A stretch of 64,000 bases of DNA from an uncultured Lentisphaeria bacterium (GCA_949282305.1 CASDPB010000116.1:33220-97219), one strand, 5' to 3'. Shown: positions 8,203 through 17,675, numbered from the stretch's first letter. Notes: generated from the letters alone by a model not told the origin. Program-made: numbers and translations.

Positions 8203-10527
8203 TCATTTCTCCGTCGGGACAACAATCCCTTTGATGATGATGTTCTGGCAGAAGATGAAGACCAGCAGAGTCGGCACCGCCGCAATGATCAGAGCGGCAA
8301 ATCCCACCGCCTGGCTGGAACGGATCTGAAGCTGATACAGATGCACCATCATCGTCCACATGGACTTATCCTGGCACAGCAGGAAAGCCATCATGAAGTT
8401 GCCGTATGCCAGCGTAAACGTATTCAGCGCCAGCACCGAAAGAATCGGCGTGGAAAGCCCCATCGCAATATGCCAGAAAACCGTCCATTCGCTTGCGCCG
8501 TCAATCGCCGCAGACTCGAACAGCTCCTTCGGCAGACTGTCGAAAAATCCTTTCAGCAGGAAGATCATATAGCCGTTCGCCATCGTCGGCAGGATCAGCG
8601 CCCAGAAAGTATTCAGCAGATTCAGGTCTTTAATCAGGAGGAACTGCGGAATGCCGAGCACCATCGGCGGAAATGCCATCGGAAGCATCAGGAACAGCAG
8701 AATCTTATATGCCGGAGCCATCTTGTAGCGGGACAGCGCATAGGCGCACAGCGGATTCACGATCAGCGCCGCAAGCACTGCAAGCGCACAGTAGATAATC
8801 GTATTTTTCGCCGCATTGCCGTTGGTGATGATCGTATCCACCACCATCACATAGTTCCGCTTCAGGTATTCCTTCACCAGATCCCATTTATGATCGAGAA
8901 CGGAGAACCACTCGTATTCCTTGGAAGGCGGTGAGATCCTGTCCCAGCCCGTATAAACCGTTCCCCATGCCCGGTTGAGCGCGGCAATGTCCTTATACTT
9001 GTTCTGCAGGAACTTGCACCACAGCGGCTGCATTTTCCCGACATTCGCCACAACGCGGATCTTGCCGTTTTCCGGATTCGTCACGAATTCCCGGTAATGA
9101 TCCTTCACGCTCATGGTAATGTCGGGGGAAACGGGGTATCTGGAATAAAACGGAATTTCAAGTTTGTTCCGGATGCCGCTCTTGTAATCAAAGGACATTT
9201 TGTCATAATCCACCGTTTTATCCACTTTCCGGTATTTGTTTTCGATGAAGTTTCTGTAATCCGCAATCGCGGTGCGGACAAGGCCGATTTCCTCGGGTCC
9301 CATCGTATTGACGAATTCAGTCCAGTCCTTCGCCAGCGCGATGTTCTCCTGCGGATACTCCTCCGGGAGAGGAACGGCGTCCATTGACTTATACCCCATG
9401 TCATAGACATCATTCAGGCGCGCAATCGTGCCGTATTTCCTTTTCAGCCAGTCGCGGTATTCGCCGGCAAGGGTTTCAACCCTGATATATTCCGGGGGAA
9501 GAACCAGCGAAATGAACTCGTTCCAGTCGGTTTTGATCTGCCCGCCCGCAGGCTCCCGAAGCGGAAGCCTCACCTCGTCGAATGTCTTGGCGTTGTATTC
9601 ATGCAGGGCGTTGACCTCTTTGATGTCCTTGTATTTCTCTCTCAGAAATTCTGTCCAGAGAGGCGCGGCGGCGGGATCCAGGCGCAGGAAAGAACAGTTC
9701 ACATCCTCACGGACGTACTTGCTCCAGAGTTTCGCAAACTTCTCATTTCCCTTCGGATAAGTTCTCGGAAGCGGAATGTCCTGCCATGAGTTGTAATTTG
9801 TCCCGAGTTTCCTGTTAAGTTCGGGAAGTTCGCGCGCCACGTTTTTCCGCAGACTTTCCACAAAAAAGCCGTCAAGATCCACCCAGTAGGTGTGCAGACC
9901 GCTGATCTGAGTATTCTTGAATTCAAGGATCTCTTTGAGAATGCCCTTGCTGTAGTCCGTTGAAATTTTGCGCGTATGGAACAGTTCCACGGGAAGCGCC
10001 ACGGTTTCCCATGAAGTATAATCGGTTCCGCAGGCTTCGTTCAGTTTTTTGATTCCCTCCTCCCCTTCGCCATATTTCTTGGCGAGCCATGTGCGGTACT
10101 CCCTGAGCACCAGGGGATAAACACCTGTTTCATTCGCCATGCCGATTCCGCGCCAGTAATGCGGTTTCCGCTCCTTCATCTCCCCCAGGAACGCCTTGTA
10201 ATCGTCAAATCTCACCCGCGACGGATTTTCCGGTTTCTTCACATTGTTCACGGCTCCGACGGGTTCCCGGAACGCATTGAAAAACAGGATGTTCTGCGCA
10301 TTGAACTTTGTCGCCAGATGTTTCTGGAACAGAAGTTCATCGTTGTAAATGAATTCGGGAAGCAGCGAAAACTTGGAAAAATCCACATCGCTTTTGAAGG
10401 ATCCCGAAACCATCAGGAGAAGCGGATAAACCATCGTGACCGCTCCGAGCAGGAGCAGCACATGAATCGAAATATTCAGAATTCTGATCTTCAGACTCTT
10501 TTTCTCAACTTTACCTATGATAGCCAT
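8203..10527 (-). CDS. MalG-type sugar ABC permease with giant repetitive extracytoplasmic insert
   Basis: A 774-residue inner-membrane permease. Residues 1-45 carry the first membrane helix (ISIHVLLLLGAVTMVYPLLL) and the SGSFKS motif that normally begins MalG-type CUT1 permeases. Residues about 575-774 hold the remaining helices, including the coupling EAA-like loop FESAAIDGASEWTVFWHI at 670-687. Between them lies a roughly 510-residue insert, predicted extracytoplasmic by topology. It contains about five imperfect copies of a unit reading W..FL..KY..I..LN...GT.Y.SWD.I.LP, near residues 143-180, 218-254, 289-323, 356-388 and 501-534. Normal MalG proteins are about 280-300 residues. The gene starts one base after the stop of the fused binding protein-permease, so both encode one transporter. 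No ATPase gene is adjacent. Confidence 0.85.
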   Translation of the reverse strand: MAIIGKVEKKSLKIRILNISIHVLLLLGAVTMVYPLLLMVSGSFKSDVDFSKFSLLPEFIYNDELLFQKHLATKFNAQNILFFNAFREPVGAVNNVKKPENPSRVRFDDYKAFLGEMKERKPHYWRGIGMANETGVYPLVLREYRTWLAKKYGEGEEGIKKLNEACGTDYTSWETVALPVELFHTRKISTDYSKGILKEILEFKNTQISGLHTYWVDLDGFFVESLRKNVARELPELNRKLGTNYNSWQDIPLPRTYPKGNEKFAKLWSKYVREDVNCSFLRLDPAAAPLWTEFLREKYKDIKEVNALHEYNAKTFDEVRLPLREPAGGQIKTDWNEFISLVLPPEYIRVETLAGEYRDWLKRKYGTIARLNDVYDMGYKSMDAVPLPEEYPQENIALAKDWTEFVNTMGPEEIGLVRTAIADYRNFIENKYRKVDKTVDYDKMSFDYKSGIRNKLEIPFYSRYPVSPDITMSVKDHYREFVTNPENGKIRVVANVGKMQPLWCKFLQNKYKDIAALNRAWGTVYTGWDRISPPSKEYEWFSVLDHKWDLVKEYLKRNYVMVVDTIITNGNAAKNTIIYCALAVLAALIVNPLCAYALSRYKMAPAYKILLFLMLPMAFPPMVLGIPQFLLIKDLNLLNTFWALILPTMANGYMIFLLKGFFDSLPKELFESAAIDGASEWTVFWHIAMGLSTPILSVLALNTFTLAYGNFMMAFLLCQDKSMWTMMVHLYQLQIRSSQAVGFAALIIAAVPTLLVFIFCQNIIIKGIVVPTEK

Positions 10528-10528
10528 G

Positions 10529-13108
10529 TTATTTCCCCGTTGTCTTGAATTCCATTTTGGAAAGTCTCTTGAGATTGTAAATGGTGAACATCAGCGTCAT
10601 CATGCCCAGCACCCACGCCATCGAAATGGCGCTCCCAAACTGAAGATTCGTATAGGCTTCCTTGAAGATATGCAGCTCGGCAACCTCCGTGTTCGCACGT
10701 CCGAACGTCATGATAAGGATCATTCCTCCGGACTGCGCGGATGCGATGAACGCACCGACAAAGTTGATGATGATCAGTGCCTTCAGCGTCGGAAACGTCA
10801 CATGCCAGATCTTCTGGAAGAAATTGGCGCCGTCGATTTCCGCCGCCTCATAGGTTTCATCCGGCACACCTTTCAGCGCCGCCAGATAGATCAGGCAGCC
10901 CGGCCCCGCTCCCGCCCAGATGGTCGGAATCACGCACGCCAGCATCGCCCACTTCGCGTCATTCAGCCAGTCCTGCGGCGTAAACTCCAATCCGAACAGC
11001 CCCGCAAGATTGCTTAACGTCTGATTCAGAATACCGGAGGAGCCCGCCTGATAAAAGAGTTTCCACATGAAGATCACGACCAGACCGCTCATGACTGCCG
11101 GAAGGTAATACAGAGTTCTGTAAACGATTTTTCCGTGGGAAACCTCCTGGAGCAGAATCGCAAGAACAATCGGCGCAAGAAAACCCAGCGTCAAGGTGAA
11201 CATCATGTAACGGAACGTGTTCCAGATCGCGGACCACCATTCGTCGCTGAACAGGACTCCGGCAAGGTTGTCAAACCCGACCCACCGGCTGTCGCCGACA
11301 ACGCGGTAATCCTGGAAAAACAGCTGGGAACCCGTTATCATGGGATAATAAGTCCACAGCAGAATGCTGACCAGCGCGGGAAGCATAATCAGATAACCCA
11401 GCCAGTTCCGTTTGAAGTCCCAGCCCCGCTTCTTGCCCGAATAAGAATCCTTCGGAGAAAATACCTTCCAGATGTTATAAATCACAAAGCAGAAAACACA
11501 TACGATGATAATGGCGACAATGACCGCCACCGTCGTGCGTTTCTGCTGCTCCTGCGGCTCAATGTAGCCGATCATCCGGGCGTTGGTTCTGTTTTCAGCT
11601 TTTTTCAGGATCTCCTGAAGCATGTCAATACGCTTTTCCTTCGCCTCGGGGGAATCGCCTTCCGGCAGTTTCCCGTCGCGGAAAAGCTGCATTGCCTCGT
11701 CGATCGGCTGCGTCAGATAAATGTATACCATCTGACAGTTGCGGCCGTAGGGTTCCGGCTTCCCGTTTTCAAGCGCCTGGTTGAACGCCTGTTCCCATGA
11801 CGGCGGAAAATACTTCAGGTATTCCGTGTAACCGAACTCCCGCAGATAAGTCGGGCTGAGAGAACGCCCCTGCCCGAGATTGACCATGGTTTCCGCATAG
11901 ATTTTACGCGCTCTCCTGGAGTTCATGAAACTGATATATTTCCATGCCGCGTCGCGGATCTTCTCGGCGGGGACAAATTTCCCCTCCGAATTGTTTCTGC
12001 CGGCAATGCCCGCAAAAATGCCATTCAAAGTGGCATTGATCTCCGTCGCGCCCTTTCCGGACGGTCCCGCGGGAAACGGAGCGATTCCGACAAGGGCGGG
12101 ATCCACCTCTCCGCCCATCCGGTCGTCACCGAGATACTGCGAATACATCCCCAGTTTTCCCGCCTGCTGCGCCAGCTTGACTGAACGTTCATCCGAGTTC
12201 AAGGTGGAATATCCATGCTGAACCGTCCCGTCCGAATCCTGCCAGCGTTCCGTCGCAAGGCGCATATAAAAGTCCAGGGCAATCGCGGCTTCCCGCGTGC
12301 CGAATGAGGCCTTCCACTCTCCTGTCTCCTTGTCCTGTGTCACCGCGTCCGCGCCGGCACTCCAGAGATAGGACATGAAATCCCAGGCAGAGGATGCGCC
12401 GCTCGCCATGCTGATGCCATATTTGTCACGGGCGGGATCGGCGATTCTGCGGGCGTATTCAATGAGCTCATCCCAGTTCTTCGGCGGCTTTTCGGGGTCA
12501 AGTCCCGCATCCTGAAAGATGTCCTTCCGCCAGAACAGCGCACGCACCAGAATCTTATTTCCCATTGCCCAGACATGCTTTCCGGCGGCGAGTCCCCCGA
12601 CGGCAGGACCTTCACGGAACACGATCGGGCGGATCGCAGGAGGCAGTGTGCTCAGAAAATTGTCAATCCCTTTGAACTCCGGATCGTTTTCAATATATTT
12701 GTCGAGCGGCCAGAGAAAATTCTGCTGGATGTAGGTGTCCGACATACGGAAATTGACGTTGATCACATCAGGAGCCGCACCGCCGGCAATCGCCAGCATC
12801 AGACGGGATTCCGCACCGATGTTCTGGATTTCGATTCCGCTGAACGGCGAAAGCTCAATCTCCGGATGCAGCCTGCGGAACTCACGAAGAATTTCCAGCT
12901 GCACTTTAACTTTGGTGTCCGTCGATTTCGGATCGGGAAGCTGCATCACCCTCAAGGGAATTTTCAGCACCTCGCCCTGAGCCTGAGGTTTCGCTTCCGA
13001 TGTTTCCTTCTTTTTATCGTCGGCATTAAGGTCCGGGATGAACAGCAGGGACAGCAGTACAGCAACCCCCGCCGACAGCAATGTTGTAAAAAAGAGTCCG
13101 CGTTTCAT
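10529..13108 (-). CDS. Sugar-binding protein fused to MalF-type ABC permease
   Basis: An 859-residue fusion. Residues 1-29 form a signal/anchor helix. About 50-510 read as a family 1 extracellular solute-binding protein, with LREFRRLHPEIELSPF, GAAPDVINVNF, NWDELIEYARRI and a late FMNSRRARKIYAE helix. A membrane helix follows at 525-547 (VAVIVAIIIVCVFCFVIYNI). Residues about 560-859 are a MalF-type CUT1 permease with NWLGYLIMLPALVSILLW and the EAA loop EAAEIDGANFFQKIWHVTFP near 754-773. The binding domain would thus be tethered outside the cytoplasmic membrane and linked covalently to its channel. Binding protein and permease are usually separate genes in this family. It forms an operon with the 8203-10527 permease. 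Confidence 0.88.
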   Translation of the reverse strand: MKRGLFFTTLLSAGVAVLLSLLFIPDLNADDKKKETSEAKPQAQGEVLKIPLRVMQLPDPKSTDTKVKVQLEILREFRRLHPEIELSPFSGIEIQNIGAESRLMLAIAGGAAPDVINVNFRMSDTYIQQNFLWPLDKYIENDPEFKGIDNFLSTLPPAIRPIVFREGPAVGGLAAGKHVWAMGNKILVRALFWRKDIFQDAGLDPEKPPKNWDELIEYARRIADPARDKYGISMASGASSAWDFMSYLWSAGADAVTQDKETGEWKASFGTREAAIALDFYMRLATERWQDSDGTVQHGYSTLNSDERSVKLAQQAGKLGMYSQYLGDDRMGGEVDPALVGIAPFPAGPSGKGATEINATLNGIFAGIAGRNNSEGKFVPAEKIRDAAWKYISFMNSRRARKIYAETMVNLGQGRSLSPTYLREFGYTEYLKYFPPSWEQAFNQALENGKPEPYGRNCQMVYIYLTQPIDEAMQLFRDGKLPEGDSPEAKEKRIDMLQEILKKAENRTNARMIGYIEPQEQQKRTTVAVIVAIIIVCVFCFVIYNIWKVFSPKDSYSGKKRGWDFKRNWLGYLIMLPALVSILLWTYYPMITGSQLFFQDYRVVGDSRWVGFDNLAGVLFSDEWWSAIWNTFRYMMFTLTLGFLAPIVLAILLQEVSHGKIVYRTLYYLPAVMSGLVVIFMWKLFYQAGSSGILNQTLSNLAGLFGLEFTPQDWLNDAKWAMLACVIPTIWAGAGPGCLIYLAALKGVPDETYEAAEIDGANFFQKIWHVTFPTLKALIIINFVGAFIASAQSGGMILIMTFGRANTEVAELHIFKEAYTNLQFGSAISMAWVLGMMTLMFTIYNLKRLSKMEFKTTGK

Positions 13109-13434
13109 TTTTACTGCCAGTCTCTATGAAGAACATAGAGCATCGCGCCTCCGTACTGTTGCCCGCTGCAACTTTTCCGGAAGCAGGTTTGATCATTTTT
13201 TTACGACAGGAGTAGCCAGCTCCTCACCCATCGATCGTGCGAAAATACACAACCTTAGTTGTAAAATAACGCGGCTCCGAAATTTTGCAAGCAATTTTTC
13301 TGCCGCACGGACACTAAAAACAAGGAAAATCAGAAAAAACAAAGTTCTATCACCGCTCTGCTGCCCATGCGGAAAGAAAATTTGCCTCAAAGCCGTTCCC
13401 CTGCCGGATACAGCAGATACTGTCTTGCGGAATT
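13109..13434. other. Intergenic leader of the ABC operon with a palindrome
   Basis: A 326-base gap between the DUF4091 stop and the start of the binding protein-permease gene, both leftward. It holds a perfect inverted repeat, ACAAC-CTTA-GTTGT, at 13249-13262 that could be a LacI- or GntR-type operator. An AGGAG/CTCCT inverted repeat lies at 13209-13225. No convincing ORF or promoter pair was identified. Confidence 0.4.
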
Positions 13435-15084
13435 TCAACCGCAGATACGGCGGTTGATACGGTCGCGGAGGTTCAGGAGCCATTCCGCTTCGCGCGGATA
13501 GGAGTTGATTGTAATCGGATACTCCACACCCTCCTGAATCATTTTGAGCGTTTCCCCGCGACCGATCTTTTCCTCCAGCAGACGCAAGGCGCGCAGATCC
13601 TGCAATCCCTCTGCAAATACTTCGTAATGAAGGGAATCCACAGGCTCATCCTTTCCAGGGTAGACCATGAAGGCTCCGCCGCCGCAGAAGGCGCGCCCGG
13701 CGTCCACCACCTGATAGGGGTCAATGTGCCAGTTCAGAGAGTGCTGCGTAAACCAGAAATTGTATCCCCAGTTCAGGAACCCGTCGAGATTGTACAGATA
13801 AAGCAAAACTCCAAGCACGCGGTTTCGCACGGAAGGCATTCCGAACTGACGGTTCGGCACTCTATCCTCCCAGTTTCCGCAGTAGTAGACCCAGCGCTGT
13901 TCCAAAGTCTCGTTCAGGAAGTCCTTCAGATGCGTTGTTGTGGGAATCGGCCGCCTGATCAGTCCTCTGCGGAAGAATTCCACGCTGGAGAGGGCGTCAA
14001 TCACGGGATAGTTTCCGATCAGCCCGCCCAGAAGCCCTGAGGCATATTCATACGAGTCCGCAACATCAGGTGTCGGCTCATCCGAGACATGGAAAAAGGT
14101 ATTGTCCTCGTTGAGTCCTTTTTTCTTGAAAAATGGAATCAGGACTGCCGTCAGCTGCGTCAGGAATTCCCTGTATGCGGGAGAATCCGCCGCAACATGC
14201 CAGCCGAAACGTTTCCGTTCGACGCCGTTCTCCTTTACGATGATCTTCGGAGTTGCCTTCGCCCCCCATTGCGTAAAGGCATGCGACATTTCAAAATATC
14301 TGAACCCTGCCCGTTTCGCGGTGTCAATCCAGCGTTCCAGAAGCGAAAAATCAAACCGGTATTTTCCGTCTTCGCATGTGATGTCCAGAAGCTGTGCCGT
14401 GGGACGTTCATAGCCGACAGCGGTATCCAGCGGAACGCTCCAAAGCGGTGTGAGGATGACATTGTTCCCATGCTGAATCATGTTCACAAAGTATTTTTCC
14501 AGGAGCTCCCAGTGTTTTTCACTCCAGCAGGGCACATTGTAGTATGCCTGAATGCAGTCCGCATAAAACCAGTTGACGGACAGCAGCTTCTGTTTCGGAA
14601 GACTGAATGGCAGTATCCTTACCTTGATGGAAGTCTTATAGTTCAATTCCGGCTGAGGCCAGAGCGGTGTTTCCGGCATTGAAATGGAAAAACGGATCTC
14701 ATATTCGCCCGGTTTCATGTTTTCCGGAATGCGGACTGTACACCATACCGCATGCCAGTTTTCGCGAGTCAGACGGATGCGGTTTTTTTCCAGAGGAAGA
14801 AGCGGATCGGGAAAAAGTCCTGCTTCGTGCGTGATGACGAACGGATCCTGCGGCATTGCCGGCATCAGGCAGGGCACCAGTCCGACTTCCCGCATGGACA
14901 TCAGTTCCGCAATTTCAGATTCCACATGAAATTCTATGATATAATTTCCGTCGCTTCTGCAGGCAAGCTGAAAAGCAATGGTTTCTCCTCCGGCGCCGCT
15001 GACCTGATCTATTTTTTCCGCAGATAAGTCCGGCCGGCAGAAGACTTTCTCCAGCGAATTCACGAACCGTGTCGTAAAGAACAT
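13435..15084 (-). CDS. DUF4091-type glycoside hydrolase-like protein
   Basis: A 549-residue protein with no obvious signal peptide. The N-terminal half is beta-rich, with a carbohydrate-domain-like stretch NMKPGEYEIRF. A TIM-barrel-like region follows, with LLSVNWFYADCIQAYYN, NVILTPLWSVPLDT, FEMSHAFTQWGAKA and FFHVSDEP. The C-terminal DUF4091 end contains YEVFAEGLQDLRALRLLEE. Family members are thought to be glycosidases; the conserved acidic pair near HVSDEP is a plausible active site. ATG 15084 is preceded by a GGAG site, so the open N-terminal extension was not used. It lies just upstream of the sugar ABC operon on the same strand. A paralogue is at 48146-49825. Confidence 0.82.
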   Translation of the reverse strand: MFFTTRFVNSLEKVFCRPDLSAEKIDQVSGAGGETIAFQLACRSDGNYIIEFHVESEIAELMSMREVGLVPCLMPAMPQDPFVITHEAGLFPDPLLPLEKNRIRLTRENWHAVWCTVRIPENMKPGEYEIRFSISMPETPLWPQPELNYKTSIKVRILPFSLPKQKLLSVNWFYADCIQAYYNVPCWSEKHWELLEKYFVNMIQHGNNVILTPLWSVPLDTAVGYERPTAQLLDITCEDGKYRFDFSLLERWIDTAKRAGFRYFEMSHAFTQWGAKATPKIIVKENGVERKRFGWHVAADSPAYREFLTQLTAVLIPFFKKKGLNEDNTFFHVSDEPTPDVADSYEYASGLLGGLIGNYPVIDALSSVEFFRRGLIRRPIPTTTHLKDFLNETLEQRWVYYCGNWEDRVPNRQFGMPSVRNRVLGVLLYLYNLDGFLNWGYNFWFTQHSLNWHIDPYQVVDAGRAFCGGGAFMVYPGKDEPVDSLHYEVFAEGLQDLRALRLLEEKIGRGETLKMIQEGVEYPITINSYPREAEWLLNLRDRINRRICG

Positions 15085-15565
15085 AGGATTTCTCCGTCTT
15101 TGGTGTTTCCGTTTCCTGCGCTTTGATATATTATAATATGAAAAAAGAATCAAAACAAGAGAATATTTCAGTCATAAAACGGGAAATTATAACATTTTTG
15201 ATGCAAAAAACAATAATAATGATGTTTTTGCTTCCGCTCAAAGTCAGAAGGAAGAGAAACCGGAAGGAAATCAGGATCGGGAAGGTGGGAAAAATCGGAA
15301 GAAACAAAAACAATATCAGCATTCATTCATGGAAATCGGATTTCATCGCGACAGAAAGAAGGGGCTCCCTTGTTTTTAAGGAAAATGACAATTCTCTTTT
15401 TGCAAAGTAGAATGAAAGCAACCGCTATTTATTCGTAAAAAGACGGGAAAAGGGCTGGATTTGAAGAACAGGAGAAAGTATATTGTCAGGCAGCCCGTAA
15501 ACAGATGTTTTTCTCCGCATAACAGACAAATTGCCGAAATTTGAAAATTCAAAGAGAAAAGTGCA
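15085..15565. other. AT-rich intergenic region, no supported gene
   Basis: About 480 AT-rich bases between the divergent DUF4091 gene and a small membrane ORF. Short ORFs exist on both strands but have low-complexity Lys/Arg/Ile-rich translations and no convincing ribosome-binding sites. The palindrome TTTGAA-AA-TTCAAA at 15540-15553 lies just before the membrane ORF. Confidence 0.4.
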
Positions 15566-16000
15566 ATGAAAAGATTTATCATTAATTATGCACAGTTGTG
15601 CCGGCAGCAGGATTCCAGCATCTGCAAGATTGCAAAACTCCTGTTTTTTGTCATTCTCCTGAAAATACAATTTTCTTATGCTGTGTTTGATATAAATCAA
15701 GACTTATGTATACAAGGGTATCCTCGCCCATGTTTTTATCTTATAACTATGCTGCTTTCTTTCATTCCATATTGCTTTATACAGCAAAAATATAATAATA
15801 TATACAGTTTATTCATTACAATTTACTTATATTCATGCTTCTATGCCGGAATCATAACTTTTGCTGTTTTCCTGGCAGGATTTGTTTCTGATTTTTTAAT
15901 TCCTCTTTACATTATCATCACAAATCCCAATATAATAAATCTATTTATCGCATCCGGATTCCTGTTTTATCTGATGAAAAAGAAAAATACTGTATCATGA
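15566..16000 (+). CDS. Small hypothetical membrane protein
   Basis: A 144-residue product, unrecognised, with about four hydrophobic segments: ILLKIQFSYAVF near 30, YLITMLLSFIPYCFI near 65, LYSCFYAGIITFAVFLAGFV near 90-110 and IINLFIASGFLFYLM near the end, followed by a basic tail. Base composition is distinctly more AT-rich than neighbouring genes, which suggests a recent arrival or an atypical gene. A GAGAAAAG purine run precedes the ATG. It could be spurious, but a 144-codon hydrophobic ORF with a sensible topology is more likely a real membrane protein. Confidence 0.5.
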   Translation: MKRFIINYAQLCRQQDSSICKIAKLLFFVILLKIQFSYAVFDINQDLCIQGYPRPCFYLITMLLSFIPYCFIQQKYNNIYSLFITIYLYSCFYAGIITFAVFLAGFVSDFLIPLYIIITNPNIINLFIASGFLFYLMKKKNTVS

Positions 16001-16212
16001 TTTCAAACAGCCAAATCGGGGAAAGGAAAAACAGCCATTTCAAATGGTTTCAAAGAACATCTCCGGACTCCGGAAACCGCTTGTCAGACAGAAAAGACGA
16101 ATCGGGCGTATGAATCATTGCTTCAACCCGCCGCAAGTATTATCAGTTTTGGAAAATCAGGCATTGTTCAAGGATACATCTCGGACAGGAGAACATACCG
16201 CAGAAACGATAT

Positions 16213-16881
16213 TCAGACTGTGAACTGAGAATCTTTCGGATCCAGTTTTTCAAAAATCGAGAGGTATGCGGCATAGGCTTTTTCATAACGCTCTATTTCC
16301 GACTTTGTCAAAAGTTTGCGGGTTTGCGCCTGGGAAGCAAGAATTGTAGGCTCCGCGTCATCCAGCATACCGATCAAAAGATTGTAAATGCCAATCTCGC
16401 TGTTGGAAAACGTTCCGTCGGAAATCTTGAAATTGCTGATGACTTTATTTCCGAAAAAACCCGCGATTCCGTCTTCCGACTGGTCAATATAATATTGGTA
16501 GTCCGCCAAATCGCATAATGTCCCCAGAAGATTTCTGACAAGCGTCATGAATTTGATCATCTCCTGATGCTCAAGCGGACGCCGCTCGTTGCGACCCGCA
16601 CGGCAGATTTTCTCCGCTTTCTCCAAAGAAATGCCGATCAGGGCTTCCGCGAGGGAATAAATGCCTCTTCTTTCTTCGTCGGTATGGGAAAACAGATTGA
16701 CTTTCAAAAGTTTCAGAGCACAGCAGTACGCCGCGTCCCTCTGCGCCATCTCCGGAGGAAAATTCATAAAGGCCAGGGAGTCCGACTTTCTGGAAGCGCC
16801 GAACTCAAATGGAGAGGTCATCCGCAGAAAACTGCGCTTGACTTTGTCGATCATTCCCGATTTATTTTTCCGATATTTCAT
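16213..16881 (-). CDS. Hypothetical cytoplasmic protein
   Basis: A 222-residue, mostly helical, soluble protein that I do not recognise. The N-terminus is strongly basic (KYRKNKSGMIDKVKRSFLR). The centre is amphipathic helix-rich (LAEALIGISLEKAEKICRA, LVRNLLGTLCDLADY) and the C-terminus acidic. No signal peptide, membrane helix or metal motif is apparent. It is transcribed leftward, with gmhB starting about 640 bases upstream on the same strand and ending 79 bases before this start. Codon choice matches the surrounding core genes, supporting a real gene. Confidence 0.65.
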   Translation of the reverse strand: MKYRKNKSGMIDKVKRSFLRMTSPFEFGASRKSDSLAFMNFPPEMAQRDAAYCCALKLLKVNLFSHTDEERRGIYSLAEALIGISLEKAEKICRAGRNERRPLEHQEMIKFMTLVRNLLGTLCDLADYQYYIDQSEDGIAGFFGNKVISNFKISDGTFSNSEIGIYNLLIGMLDDAEPTILASQAQTRKLLTKSEIERYEKAYAAYLSIFEKLDPKDSQFTV

Positions 16882-16960
16882 CTGTTTCCAAAACTTTCTT
16901 CTGCCGTTATCAATTTACTCCGGAATTACGGAAAAGCAAAAAAAATAATGGAAATTTCAT

Positions 16961-17521
16961 TCAGATCATGCGCAAAAGACGTTTCGCCGCATCCAGAATA
17001 TCCTCTTCCACCAGCGTATTTTCAAGCCCCGGTTTGCCTTGTTCTTCCGTACCGTGACCGGTCAGGACGAGAACCGCCTTCCGGCACTTTGCGTTTTCCG
17101 CAGCCTGAATATCCGAAATTTTGTCGCCTATCATAAAAGACTGCGTCAAATCAATGTCAAAATCATTCGCCGCATGAAAAAACATGCCGGGCTTCGGTTT
17201 CCGGCAGTCACAGGCACAAGTCAGTTCCGGAACAATTCCCTTCTCATGATGCATACAATAATACCAGCCGTCGATTTTCGCGCCTTCCCCCGCAAGCAGT
17301 TCACCAATGCGTTTTTCCACTGCGGCAAGCTGCTGTTCCGTAAAATATCCTCTGGCAATCCCCGACTGATTGGATACGACAATGACCAGATACCCTGCTT
17401 CGTGCATCAAATTGACTGCGGCGGCAGCCCCCGGACAAAGCACAACCTGGTCAGGATCCGCAAGATAATGCCCGTCTTCAATAATCACACCGTCTCTGTC
17501 AACAAAGAATGCTTTTTTCAT
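16961..17521 (-). CDS. gmhB: D-glycero-D-manno-heptose-1,7-bisphosphate 7-phosphatase
   Basis: A 186-residue HAD-superfamily phosphatase of the GmhB type. It removes the 7-phosphate in the ADP-heptose pathway for lipopolysaccharide core synthesis. It opens with the nucleophile motif FFVDRDGVIIEDGHYL, has VVSNQSGIARGYF (motif II), the four-ligand zinc loop CMHHEKGIVPELTCACDCRKP, and FMIGDKISDIQAA (motif IV). The conserved Cys/His spacing supports zinc binding. Start 17521 was chosen over a longer open frame because the HAD motif begins there and an AAAGGG site precedes it. A GmhA-like isomerase is at 23715, so the heptose genes are dispersed. Confidence 0.9.
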   Translation of the reverse strand: MKKAFFVDRDGVIIEDGHYLADPDQVVLCPGAAAAVNLMHEAGYLVIVVSNQSGIARGYFTEQQLAAVEKRIGELLAGEGAKIDGWYYCMHHEKGIVPELTCACDCRKPKPGMFFHAANDFDIDLTQSFMIGDKISDIQAAENAKCRKAVLVLTGHGTEEQGKPGLENTLVEEDILDAAKRLLRMI

Positions 17522-17675
17522 TTTTACCCTTTCAAAACGTGAATGACTTAGAAAAATACACCGAAATTTGAAAAATGGAACCGGAAAAACAAGATTTTTC
17601 TGCGATTTCTCCGGTTTTTTCATATTGATTTGAACATCTGCCACGCTAAATTATGGAAAACAGGAGAAATTATCA

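Noticed and set aside
15123..15410. 95-codon ORF in the AT-rich gap
   Set aside because: Lys/Arg/Ile-rich, low complexity, no RBS, no domain.
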